This document shows positions 29,004 to 37,788 of a stretch of DNA of 64,000 bases, in pieces (positions within the stretch are counted from its first letter, which is position 1; the number at the start of each line of letters is the position of its first letter). The position numbers and the translations under genes are program-made. Under the pieces are notes generated by a model. The model worked only from the letters and a program-made list of their open reading frames with translations. It did no database searches and had not been told where the DNA came from. Location: NCBI RefSeq assembly GCF_029051685.1, contig NZ_JAACFT010000038.1, forward strand, positions 17,801-81,800, read 5' to 3'. This DNA comes from Bradyrhizobium sp. CSA207. Its GTDB lineage: Bacteria > Pseudomonadota > Alphaproteobacteria > Rhizobiales > Xanthobacteraceae.

Positions 29004-29200
29004 GTGCCGGCGCTAGAGGACAAGATTGTCCAAAGCGCGGTAGTCAAGGTGCTGAGCGCCGTCTACGAGGTCGACTTCCTCGGGTTCTCCTACGGCTTCC
29101 GGCCGGGGCGGAATCCTCATATGGCGCTTGACGCCTTGCACACGGCGATCATGAGCCAGCGCGTCAACTGGGTGCTCGATGCCGACATACGCAACTTCTT
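29004..29200 (+). pseudogene. ltrA: Group II intron reverse transcriptase, middle piece
   Basis: Encodes 'VPALEDKIVQSAVVKVLSAVYEVDFLGFSYGFRPGRNPHMALDAL' and 'VNWVLDADIRNF', reverse transcriptase motifs 1 to 3 including the first catalytic Asp region. It stops in the middle of a Phe codon at 29200, where cassette 2 is inserted. Confidence 0.88.
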
Positions 29201-29227
29201 GGACACCGCTTCATATTACCCCCCGGT

Positions 29228-31407
29228 TCATGAGGTTTGCTCGAAGAGCTCGGATTGCCGGGTTATCACCTTGATCCGGATTCCCTTTTTCCTGCCATTC
29301 GTGACGTGCACGACTTCGAGCTCGCCGCGCTTGACACGCTGCAACACGGTTTGGCGCGAGACACAGAGCTTGCGGGTTGCCTCGTGCATGGTCACGAAGC
29401 CGTCCCCAGCAGTCTCGCTGAATCGGGCGATGAGGTCCTCGGTCAGGCGAATGCGCCAGGGTGCGCCGGGCGTCAGTTGCTCGCCCGGAATGATGCCGTC
29501 GTTGAGCCAGCGGTGCAAAGTCGAAGGGGCGACGCCGAGCACGACCCCGGCCTTGCTGATGGTCAGCAGTTCCCCTCCGGCTTGCTCGGCCTTCGGCTCG
29601 AAGCACGGGTATCCCAGTGGCGACGCAGATTGCCGACGCGGCTTGCCTCGAAGCGATGGCCGTATGCTGTGGTGCGCCCCTGGCGATTGAGAATGCCGGC
29701 GATCACGGCGTCGGGATAATGCCCCGCCAACCGGCGGACGAGCGCGATCGTGTCCTCATCGGTGCGTATCGTGGCCGGCCGCGAGCGCGGCAGCGCGAGA
29801 TCGATCTCGTTGAGCGCGCCGCCCTTCCAGCGCAGCGTGAGGTGGGCTGCAGCCTTGTCGCGCTCGACCTTTATGATGACCTCCTCGAGCAATGCTCGCA
29901 GCAGCTCTTTCCTGTCACGCGGCGTGGTCGTTGCCGCGTGCCAGACGGTGGGAAGATCGGGCCCGAGTGCGAGCAGACGGTCGCGCTCCTCTTGGGAGAG
30001 CACGCGTGGACGCTCCCGTTCGCGGCGTGCAAGCTCGGCCTTGGCGGCTTCGCTCAAGCCCTCCCCCCACTCGCGCTCCAGGCCGCGAGCGACCAACCGG
30101 TTGTCTGGATCGACGGCACGGTAGCGGCGCTCGGCGCGGCTTGCTTCGTAGCTTGCTCGCTCGACGCCGAGACGCCATTGCTTGAGCGAGGTCTCGCGAT
30201 CTGCTTCGAGCCGCTCGGCAGCGGCGAGCGTGGCAGCGAGCTTTGCCGGCTCGAGGGCGGCGCTGAAGGCCCGCGTGACGGCCTCGTCGATCTGAATGCC
30301 GCCAATGTTGAGGCAATAGACGCCGCGGCCCTCGACCAGGATCTTGCCGGGGCAATGATACCCAGGTGCGGAACGGCGCCCGCGATAGTGCGCGTGCAAG
30401 CGGCGTCCGCAGTGCCCGCAGCTGGCAAGGCTCTGCAGCAGGGCGCTGCCCTCCCTCACGGCGCCGCCCACTTTGTGCGGTCCGGGGCGGGTGTTCTTGG
30501 CGATGCGATCCTGGTTGGCCTCATAGGTCTGCCAATCGATGAACCCGGGATGATGGTCCGGGATGAGTACCTGCCACTCGGAGCGCGGCAGTTGTCGCAC
30601 GCGCTTTGTGCGTGCACCCGCTGCATCCAGCCTCGTCTCCTGACGTGATTTGCCATAGGCGTAAGCGCCAGCATAGACGGGATTTGTGAGCACGTGGTGG
30701 ATGGCAGTGTAGCTGGCCTCGACCCAGCGGATCTCTGCGTTCTGGTGCATCTGCAGAGGGAATGTGAGCCCTTCCGAGCGAAACCATAGCCAGACGCGGC
30801 GCGCCGAGCCCGTCTCGGCGAAGCGCGCGAAGACGTTGCGGACGGCGGTGACAATGGCCTCGTCGGGGTGGAAGCGGACCTCGCCATCGGCCTCGCCCCA
30901 GACAAAGCCGACCGGCAATCCTCGGCGGAGTTCACCGCGTGCTGCCTTGTTGCGAATGCCGCCGTTGAGGCGGGCCCTCAGCACATGCAGCTCGGCCTCG
31001 CTCATGGTGCCCTTGAGCCCGAGCAGGAGCCGATGATTGAAGAGGGCGCCGATCAGCGTGTCGGTGAGGCCGCCGAGGTCGATGAGGCGGTGCCAATCGG
31101 CGTTGTTGCGCGCCAGGCGCGAGACCTCGAGTCCGAGCACGAGGCCGACGTGGGCGAGTGCGACTTCGGCGGTGAGGCGGGCGAAGCCCGATCTCGCAAC
31201 AAAGCTGGAACCGGAGAGCCCGAGGTCCTCATCGATGACGATGATGCGATCATTGGGCCAGCCAAGTTCACGGGCTTTGGCGGCAAGCGTATACTGTCGA
31301 TCGGTCGACTCGCGATTGTGCTCGACCTGGACGGCGCTCGACTGGCGCAGGTAGACGATGGCGTGTCGGGACAGATGGCTGGCCGTGATCTTGGCGCGTT
31401 CATTCAT
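29228..31407 (-). pseudogene. Large serine recombinase (cassette 2), C-terminally frameshifted
   Basis: The frame starting at 31407 gives 614 residues: catalytic domain with 'VYLRQSSAVQVEHNRESTDRQYTL' and 'LGLEVSRLARNNADWHRLIDL', recombinase domain, zinc ribbon ('LASCGHCGRRLHAHYRGRR'), coiled coil, and stop after 'RPSKPEGNC'. One extra base near 29610 explains the stop: the next frame continues 'PCFEPKAEQAGGELLTISKAGVVLGVAPSTLHRWLNDG' to 29228, a C-terminal helix-turn-helix. The catalytic part is whole, so partial activity cannot be excluded. It shares its start with the 61-residue gene by overlap. Confidence 0.82.
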
Positions 31408-31585
31408 CGCTTGCCTCCCTCGTCGAACTGGCCGAGATCATGCGGGCGATGAGACGTGCGAGGATCTCGAGCGCTGCGACGCGCGAGGCTTCGTCGAGCT
31501 GCTCCCACGCCGTCGCCGACGGGGCTGCTGGAAAGGGGTCCGGTGGAAGATCGGGGCGGTCGAGAAAGGCCAGGTTCAGTTGCAT
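31400..31585 (-). CDS. 61-residue protein preceding recombinase 2
   Basis: 'MQLNLAFLDRPDLPPDPFPAAPSATAWEQLDEASRVAALEILARLIARM' is a compact, helical small protein whose stop overlaps the recombinase start. Small frames of this type commonly precede such recombinases. No function known. Confidence 0.55.
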   Translation of the reverse strand: MQLNLAFLDRPDLPPDPFPAAPSATAWEQLDEASRVAALEILARLIARMISASSTREASDE

Positions 31586-31829
31586 GGTTGCTCTCCTTGC
31601 ACTGCACCGACTCGACGGGTCGGTCGTAGAGAGCGTCAATGATCTTGCGCAGGTGGAGCAAATCGCCAAGCCGGCCGAGATCGTGCGCACCACCAGCATC
31701 GTTCGCCGGCGTTCGCCTTGCCTGCTCGGCGTTCCAATCGGGCCAATTGGCCGGAATCACCGAGCGGCTACCGTCTGGCAAGACCACGAGAACGAGGAGG
31801 ACGCCGCGCCGCCGGATGCTGCTGATCAC
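31404..31829 (-). CDS. DUF5372-like small protein of cassette 2
   Basis: The GTG at 31829 gives 141 residues, but the family part begins upstream in frame ('SLTITRERHAFEGQSLAV'), so the start is unsure or has been lost at the cassette edge. 'RRRGVLLVLVVLPDGSRSVIPANWPDW' parallels the DUF5372-like protein of cassette 1, and 'LGRLGDLLHLRKIIDALYD' follows. Its last ~60 codons overlap the 61-residue gene and may be non-native. Confidence 0.5.
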   Translation of the reverse strand: MISSIRRRGVLLVLVVLPDGSRSVIPANWPDWNAEQARRTPANDAGGAHDLGRLGDLLHLRKIIDALYDRPVESVQCKESNHATEPGLSRPPRSSTGPLSSSPVGDGVGAARRSLARRSARDPRTSHRPHDLGQFDEGGKR

Positions 31830-31923
31830 GGCCAGCGACTGGCCTTCGAAGGCGTGGCGCTCGCGGGTGATGGTCAGCGAATCTGGAATATCACGGTGAT
31901 GGGTAGTCTGTGGCCGCTTCCTT

Positions 31924-32749
31924 CGACTCGGTCGACCACGAGTGGCTGCTGCGGATCGTGGCGCACAGGATCGCCGATCCTCGCATCTTGCGGCTCATAG
32001 AGCTGTGGCTGCGGGCCGGCGTTCTTGAGAGCGGCCAGAAGCATGAAACGGACAGGGGTACCCCGCAGGGGGTGGGCATCAGTCCGCTCCTCGCCAACAT
32101 CTTTCTGCACTACATCCTCGACCTCCGGACCCATCAATGGCGCCGTCGCCGCGCACGCGGTCGCGTTGTGGCCGTGCGCTATGCGGACGACTTCGTCATG
32201 GGCTTCGAGAGCAAGGCGGATGCGCAGGAGATGCTCTTGGCCCTCAAGGCGCGGCTGGCCAGCTTTGGCCTGATGCTTCATGAGGGCAAGACGCGGTTGA
32301 TCGAGTTCGGTCGGTTTGCGGCCCTCTCGCGTCAGCGGCGCGGCGAGCGGAGACCCGAGCCCTTCGCCTTCCTCGGCTTCACCCACTACTGCGGGCGGAC
32401 CCGGGACGGCCAGTTTATCGTGAAGCACAAGACGGAAGGGAAACGCCTGACGCGCAAGCTGACGGCGTTGCGCCAGGAGGCCTGGCGGCTCATGCACGCG
32501 TCACTGGCCACCCAGCACGAGTGGTTCGCCGCTGTGCTGCGTGGACACTACGGTTACTACGGCAGGCCGCACAATTATCCAGCGTTCAGCGGCTTCTACC
32601 GCGAAGTGCGTCGGACCTGGCTGCGCTGTCTGAGACGGCGCAGTCAGAAAAGTCGGCGCATGGGCTGGTCGGAGTTCGATGCCCTGACGGCACGCTTCCG
32701 TCTGCCCGTTCCACGCATCACTCGCACTTGGGCGCAGGCGCGGATATGA
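31924..32749 (+). pseudogene. ltrA: Group II intron reverse transcriptase/maturase, 3' piece
   Basis: Begins with 'DSVDHEWLLRIVAHRIADPRILRLIELWLRAGVLE', then 'RGTPQGVGISPLLANIFLHYILDL' (RT motif 4), the catalytic YADD as 'VVAVRYADDFVMGF', and the thumb/maturase domain ('FAFLGFTHYCGRTRDGQFIVKHKT', 'WFAAVLRGHYGYYGRP'). Complete to the natural stop. As it stands it cannot be made as one protein with the earlier pieces. Confidence 0.9.
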
Positions 32750-32768
32750 CGCGGGTTACCCTCGGGAA

Positions 32769-32802
32769 GAGCCGGGTGCGGGAAACCCGCCTGCCCGGAT
32801 CT
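32769..32802 (+). ncRNA. Group II intron domain V
   Basis: A 34-base hairpin with the sequence pattern of domain V: GAGCCGGGTGCGGG, then a GAAA-type loop, then CCCGCCTGCCCGGATC, 20 bases after the RT stop. Domain V is the catalytic core of the ribozyme. Domain VI and the 3' splice site should lie in the next ~40 bases. Confidence 0.8.
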
Positions 32803-32859
32803 GTGAGGGCGAAGCCAAATGGCTGAGCTACTCGACCACGACCTGACGAGAAGCTCAGA

Positions 32860-33000
32860 TCGTTTTGGATAGCGGCGGCGACCGTGCTGCCGTGATATAC
32901 AGCCTGATCACCGCCAAGATGAAAGACGTAGATCCAGAACCCCGGATCGCCGACGTCCTGGCGTGCATCGCTGCGCATCCTGTTAAAAGGTCGACGAAGT
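32860..33000 (+). pseudogene. IS66 TnpC C-terminal remnant
   Basis: 'DSGGDRAAVIYSLITAKMKDVDPEPRIADVLACIAAHPVKR' matches the end of IS66-family TnpC transposases (usual pattern 'IYSLI.TAKLN.VDPQAWLADVLARIA.HP'). No other part of the gene is present. The intron borders it directly and may have inserted into it. Confidence 0.8.
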
Positions 33001-33613
33001 GCTTCCGTGAAGTTGGCGCGGCCGAAACAAGCAAATCAATCAGCGAGCCTGGGCGAATATCCTTCGGTCTTCACGGGAACGTTCATATGAGACACGTGCT
33101 GTGATGCTGGCATCTATGCAACCACCTTAGCCGGGTCTGAGTATTGTGCTCCGTCGTCCAGAGCAAGCACGGGAACGCGGGCTCACGCCAGCGAGGGCCG
33201 GCTTCCATCGCGGCTGCAGTCCAAGCCTCTTTGCTGATCAGCCCGGCAGGTGGTGCAGAGCGGCGATCCAGTGTTTTCCAATTTGTTCTATTCTAGACTC
33301 GACAGCTCAAACGCAGCTGCGCAACTCAGGTAGCACAGCTTCGGTGCCGTCTCGGAGAGGTGTTTAGTTGACGAAATCGACGACACACATACGTGCATTG
33401 CAGCAGATGCAGAGCTCTGTAACAAAACCTACCAAGTTTAGCAGGTTCGTTGTTCGCCTTTCTTGGATAAAAAATCGCCAATAGCTCGATCGACGTAATC
33501 AACGGCCTGGAGCTTAGCCTGATGACGTATTGCTACGCTCTGGACATCTGGCGCCAATTGAACGTGTTCAGTCCATCTCGCTAAATGAGATGCATGTAGA
33601 CGGATCCTCAAGA
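33001..33613. other. No gene recognised; leader of the EctB-like gene
   Basis: About 600 bases with no assignable frame. The last 150 bases are AT-rich and probably carry the promoter of the two-gene operon that follows; I could not place -35/-10 or sigma-54 elements with confidence. Confidence 0.4.
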
Positions 33614-34858
33614 ATGAATACAGACGCTTTCTCTCTTCATGAGTCTAACGTTCGTCGCTATGGGCGTTCGTTTCCTACCGTCTTTACGAGGGCGCGAGGG
33701 GCGACGATTTGGGACGAGGCCGGCAAGAGCTATATTGACTTCCTCGTGGGATCCGGCGCGCTCAACTACGGGCACAACAATCCTGACATCCTTGCACCGG
33801 CCATTGATTATCTCACCGGCGGGAACATTCTTTTGTCGCTTGATATGCACACGGCGGCAAAACGTGAATTTATCGAACTGTTCGTTGATACGATCCTAAA
33901 GCCCAGGGGCCTCTCGTACAAAATGCAATTTCCTGGACCGACTGGCACAAGCGCTAACGAAGCGGCTCTTGCGCTAGCTAGAAAATATACCGGTCGTTCG
34001 AGCGTCATGGCCTTTACAAATGCGTTCCACGGAATGTCGCTCGGCTCTCTAGCTGTATCAGGTTCAGCCTCCACCAGGGAGCTGGGCGGCGTGGCCCGCC
34101 ACGATGTGATCCGTATCCCCTACGACGGCTATCCGAACGGAGCTTTCGATTCGGCGAGTTATATCGACCACGTCCTCGGCGACCTGGGGAGTGGTATAGA
34201 AAAACCCGCAGCAATCATTCTAGAGAGTATCCAAGCAGAGGGCGGCATGAACACTGCATCTGCACGTTGGCTCGCAGAAATTCAGCGCATCTGCCGTAAC
34301 CACGGCATTGTTTTTATCGTCGACGATATTCAGGCCGGGGCGGGTCGAACGGGTGATTTCTTCTCGTTCGAATTCGCGAAGATCGAACCTGACATCGTCT
34401 GCCTCTCCAAGTCCCTAAGCGGTTCAGGTATTCCGCTCTCCGTCGTTTTGATTCGCCCGGACATAGACGTATGGAAGCCGGGAGAACATAGCGGCACTTT
34501 CAGAGGCAACAATCTCGCTTTCGTGACTGCAGCCGCCATGTGCAAAATGTGGTCACACAGCAAATTTAGTGCTGGCGTCGAACGGACAGCTGTCACTCTG
34601 CAAAAACGCGTTGACGATCTCGTCGTGAAATTCCCCGATTGTATTGAGGAAAAGCGAGGCCGCGGCTTGATGGTTGGCCTCAAATGTCGCTCACAGGCGA
34701 TTGTCAACCGTGTACACGATGTCGCCTTCGCAAACGGACTGCTGATCGAATCGTCGGGACCAAATCGAGACGTGATCAAAGTCTTCCCGCCGATAACAAT
34801 CACGGATGACGAGCTCGATCTTGGCATCACGATTCTTAACCAGGCAATACAGGAGTAA
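33614..34858 (+). CDS. EctB-like diaminobutyrate--2-oxoglutarate aminotransferase
   Basis: 414 residues from the ATG at 33614; ATGs at 33590 and 33530 are alternatives. Class III PLP aminotransferase very close to EctB: 'RSFPTVFTRARG', 'IDFLVGSGALNYGHNNP', 'LKPRGLSYKMQFPGPTGTSANEAALALARK' and 'GFHGM'-type 'NAFHGMSLGSLAV' are EctB signatures. The PLP lysine is Lys266 in 'CLSKSLSG' and Asp238 binds the cofactor ring. EctB converts aspartate semialdehyde plus glutamate to 2,4-diaminobutyrate. There is no ectA or ectC nearby, so ectoine is not the evident product. Four bases separate it from a 2OG oxygenase gene, so the two are one operon. Confidence 0.88.
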   Translation: MNTDAFSLHESNVRRYGRSFPTVFTRARGATIWDEAGKSYIDFLVGSGALNYGHNNPDILAPAIDYLTGGNILLSLDMHTAAKREFIELFVDTILKPRGLSYKMQFPGPTGTSANEAALALARKYTGRSSVMAFTNAFHGMSLGSLAVSGSASTRELGGVARHDVIRIPYDGYPNGAFDSASYIDHVLGDLGSGIEKPAAIILESIQAEGGMNTASARWLAEIQRICRNHGIVFIVDDIQAGAGRTGDFFSFEFAKIEPDIVCLSKSLSGSGIPLSVVLIRPDIDVWKPGEHSGTFRGNNLAFVTAAAMCKMWSHSKFSAGVERTAVTLQKRVDDLVVKFPDCIEEKRGRGLMVGLKCRSQAIVNRVHDVAFANGLLIESSGPNRDVIKVFPPITITDDELDLGITILNQAIQE

Positions 34859-34862
34859 GGCA

Positions 34863-35705
34863 ATGGTAACTGCCCAGGTACCTCAAGCGCCAGCGATCTC
34901 GCCTGTCGCAACGAAAGAACGAACCGGCTCAATCAGCGCTGGGGAGATTATCTCAGTCCTGAAAGGTGAGATTACTGTTCTGCATATCAAACAGGCATTC
35001 AGTCCTGAGATAGCTGAGGAGATCACCACGAACTTTAATCGAAATCCCGGTCTCAAGCAGCGCAAAGATGGCGTTCCCGGACAATATGTCGGCGCATCTC
35101 ATTACAGGAGGAATGCGGCTGCCTATTTCGCAGAGGCGGAAAGTGCGCGACCATTCGTGGAGGCTCTTTTTGCGAATCTGGTTGATCCGGTTCGTGCGTT
35201 ATTCGACGCATTGAAGCGCGAGCTTCACAAGCAGGGCGTTGAGTTGCGGCCGGCGCGTTCGGAGCGCGGTCAAGCCAATATTTGTCGGGCCATTTGTTGG
35301 TCTGGAACCGGCACGTATTCCTTAGAGCCCCACGACGACGTCGCCCAAATCCTATGTGCCGGAAAAGATTGCGAGCTTCCCGCCGTGGCGAACAACACGG
35401 TTGCCGCGCTAAACTTCTACCCCAGCATGCCCAACGAAGGGGGCAATCTGCGCATCTGGAGCCATAAGCCAACAGCGAGCGACCGAAAGTCGCAGGGCGT
35501 GGAGACCACGGGCTACCCCTATTCGGCAGCTTATCTCGAAGCCCTTCCTTATCACGATGTTCAACTCGAGGCGGGAGATATCGCCGTGATCGACGGCGGG
35601 TTCGTTCATGGTGTCACTCGGCAATCAGGCAATGGGAAGCCTCGCCTTCTGCTGAACTGTTTTCTCGGGTTTGCGAGGCCGGATCTGGTTCTCTGGTGGA
35701 CTTGA
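34863..35705 (+). CDS. 2-oxoglutarate/Fe(II)-dependent oxygenase
   Basis: 280 residues. The Fe(II) triad is visible as His157 and Asp159 in 'LEPHDDVAQ' and the distal His249 in 'GGFVHGVTR', with Arg261 in 'KPRLLL' to bind 2-oxoglutarate; 'NFYPSMPNEGGNLRIW' is the usual strand before the second half. Not of the EctD/PhyH type by its pattern. Probably hydroxylates or otherwise oxidises an amino-acid-like compound made or used by the EctB-like neighbour. The gene follows that neighbour by four bases. Substrate unknown. Confidence 0.82.
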   Translation: MVTAQVPQAPAISPVATKERTGSISAGEIISVLKGEITVLHIKQAFSPEIAEEITTNFNRNPGLKQRKDGVPGQYVGASHYRRNAAAYFAEAESARPFVEALFANLVDPVRALFDALKRELHKQGVELRPARSERGQANICRAICWSGTGTYSLEPHDDVAQILCAGKDCELPAVANNTVAALNFYPSMPNEGGNLRIWSHKPTASDRKSQGVETTGYPYSAAYLEALPYHDVQLEAGDIAVIDGGFVHGVTRQSGNGKPRLLLNCFLGFARPDLVLWWT

Positions 35706-35949
35706 AGTTGGAAGTCGCAAGGACCGAATCCTCGCCGGCGGTCAAGCTGAGTCCGGCCGCTTACAAAATGTTCGCCTGAGAATCTCCGGATTGGAACATC
35801 TCCCCGCATGAATAGGAACCAACTGAACTGTTCCGGTCGCGTTTCTTGCTGGAATTCTGGTGGTTGCCGCGACAAGCCGGCTGCGGCACCCAGGAAAGTC
35901 CAAACCGCTCGCGGCACTCGTTGCGCCAGCCAGATCTGAGGCGCGGATA
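35706..35949. other. No gene recognised
   Basis: Short region between the oxygenase gene and a convergent lrp fragment; nothing assignable. Confidence 0.35.
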
Positions 35950-36045
35950 CGGACACATGCATCCGAACTGTCACTCCTCGGACGAGACCTCAACCGGGTC
36001 GCGAAACCCACCTTAACACGGTCTACTACAACCATTGTCTTGATG
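35950..36045 (-). pseudogene. Lrp/AsnC regulator, C-terminal fragment
   Basis: The minus strand encodes 'IKTMVVVDRVKVGFA', identical in pattern to the end of the intact Lrp gene at 38974-39450 ('VKTMVVVDRVKVGFAVPVEASSEN'). Similarity continues some 40 bases past its stop (TCGTC..GA..AA(T)TGA and beyond). The rest of the gene is replaced by a serine recombinase pseudogene. Confidence 0.8.
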
Positions 36046-36049
36046 GCCC

Positions 36050-37740
36050 CAGATATTCGGACGGCTTGCCAATTGGGGTACTGTCAATTGGTCTGTAACC
36101 AGCGGCCCCCGCGTTTGCCGATGCCGCACCTCGAGGCGGTGTTTAAGACGAATGCGCCGGACCGTGATCGGCAAGGACTTTGTCCGCCTACCATGGCGAG
36201 TGATGCCCTTCCTGCGTCAGAATTCGCGCGATTTCATCGTCGTAGGCGCCATCACGCACCAATGCGCATATACGTTCCACGTGCCAGTGCAGCCACGGCG
36301 TTGAGGGGTAAGCGGCCATGAGCTCAGTAGTCGTGCCGCCGCGCCACACATGCGCACCTCAGCTCTGTCGCGGGCGCAGCGGCGCATCACGACCTTCCCG
36401 GTCGGACAGCGCAATAGCGCCTTTCGATGATCCCTGCGGGTCACCGGATTCTCCCATAGGGCCGGAAGGCGATTTCCGAGCGCGACCCACCTTGGCCCGT
36501 AGATCCTGAGGAACGCCGACAGGATCATTGGCCTTGGACACCGTGTGCTGGGCCAATGCCTCCTCGGCTTGTCGAAGCGCCAAGAGGGCGGCTTCCTAAT
36601 GCTTTTCTGGCGACTAGCCGATTGTCCGGGTCGGCACGATTGAACTGGCGCTCCGCGAGAGCCGATGAGCCGATTGGGTAGCGCGGCTTTCAATTTGTTG
36701 CTCTCGGCTTGCCGCAGGGCTCTTTCGGGATTCAAGCTGAGTCTTGCGTGCTCTGGATAGCCCATCGATTTACGCAGGCGCCGCGGCTTGCAAAAAAGCC
36801 GCCGCGACCTGCGCATCGATGGGACCGGCTGACATTCTGGCGCGCCACGTTGGATTGACTGCCGCCCTTGTAGCGCACGGTCATCTTGTGTCCGCACTCA
36901 CCGCAATAGGTGATGCCCGTGGAGCAAGGCCGCCCCATCGCTCGGGATGCCGCGGCTCTTGATGCGTTGGTATTCTGCGCGATTGCCTCGCAGCATGGCC
37001 TGGATCTTCTCGAAGGTCTCCCAATCGATATAGGCAGGGTATTTGTCCCGCACCGCGATCCTCCAGTCCATGCCCGTCCGCCGCGATTTTTTTGTGGAGG
37101 CGCTCCTGGTATCCGGGATGGCTTCTGCCAAGTCCTTCCATAGACAAAGGCACCCGCATATGCCGGATTCTTCAGGATCGCGGTCACAGCCGAGACGCTG
37201 GCCGACCGCCAGCGCAGATCGCCATGGCGGTCACGACGAGGCAAGGCCAAGCCGCGGCTGGTGAAGGTCCGCATCGCCTGAGCGGCGGTCCGCACTTTCA
37301 AGAATGTCTCGAGGAGCAGCGACAAGCGCCCCAGCACCTCAACATTGGGTCCTTGGTAGCCACGCCGGAGGGTCGCGGGCGAGGCCCGCGGGAAGTTGCA
37401 GGGCCAAGTCCCGCGTTCGGCTTTTGCCAAAAGCCCCGTGGTCATCCGGCTCTTGATCGGTTGCAATTCAAGCTCTGAGATCGTTCCCTTCAAACCGAGC
37501 AGACGACGCCCGTTGGGCGTTCCAGGATCATAAACGCTATCCCGATCAGCGATCAAACAACGACAATGCCCACAGACATCGAGGAGCGGATACCAATCCG
37601 AGCAATTGCGAGCCAGGCGCGTCACCGTCCATCGATAGAATGAGACCGACCTCACCAAGAGGGACACGTGCGACCAGGTCCTTAAATCCTTTCCTGTGGG
37701 CTGCGCCAGCACCGCTCTGCCCAAGATCGCTGTCAATCAC
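36050..37740 (-). pseudogene. Third serine recombinase, decayed
   Basis: Frames pieced together on the minus strand give 'DSDLGQSGAGAAHRKGFKDLVARVPLGEVGLIL', 'TRLARNCSDWYPLLDVCGHCRCLIADRDSVYDPG', 'RRLLGLKGTISELELQPIKSRM', 'ILKNPAYAGAFVYGRT', 'YCGECGHKMTVRYKGG' and, near the end, 'LPITVRRIRLKHRLEVRHRQTRGPLVTDQLTVPQLA'. The order is that of a large serine recombinase, with many frameshifts and stops. It ends against the lrp fragment, so it probably entered through that gene or arrived by recombination there. Confidence 0.85.
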
Positions 37741-37788
37741 ATCGACGTGATGTTACGAAGTTTTGGTTCAGGACACTAATCCCCGGAA

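Larger units (their letters stand above)
26098..29009 (-). mobile_element. Serine-recombinase cassette 1 inserted in the intron RT gene
   Basis: A 2.9-kb insert with three minus-strand genes (DUF5372-like, DUF6788-like, large serine recombinase). GTGCCG occurs at both junctions (26092-26097 and 29004-29009). Removing one copy with the insert restores '..PLGVP' + 'ALEDKIVQ..' in frame, so the borders are exact to within these six bases. No convincing long terminal inverted repeats are seen, as expected for serine-recombinase integration. Confidence 0.8.
29201..31923 (-). mobile_element. Serine-recombinase cassette 2 inserted in the intron RT gene
   Basis: A 2.7-kb insert with a DUF5372-like gene, a 61-residue gene and a large serine recombinase on the minus strand. 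CTT is shared by both junctions (29198-29200 and 31921-31923). Joining 29200 to 31924 rebuilds 'ADIRNF' + 'FDSVDHEWLLR' in frame, the conserved motif of group II intron reverse transcriptases. Its left end (CACCGCTTCATATTAC) resembles the left end of cassette 1 (CACCGCGCATAATAC). Confidence 0.8.
25361..32840 (+). mobile_element. Group II intron carrying two serine-recombinase cassettes
   Basis: The 5' end begins near 25361 with GTGGGTGCAAGTCCC and is followed by a structured leader containing 'GCCTCGAAAGGTGG'. The reverse transcriptase gene is in three pieces (25735-26097, 29004-29200, 31924-32749). Domain V is recognisable at 32769-32802. The 3' end is placed at about 32840 by the usual distance from domain V; both ends are approximate. 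The intron is flanked on the left by an IS256 element and on the right by an IS66 tnpC remnant. Confidence 0.8.

Noticed and set aside
29617..30648. Plus-strand open frame of 343 codons
   Set aside because: Lies antisense to the serine recombinase of cassette 2; high GC keeps the opposite strand open and the translation has no known domain.
33614..35705. Ectoine biosynthesis operon
   Set aside because: Only the ectB-like gene is present; no ectA or ectC, and the oxygenase is not of the EctD type by its motif pattern.
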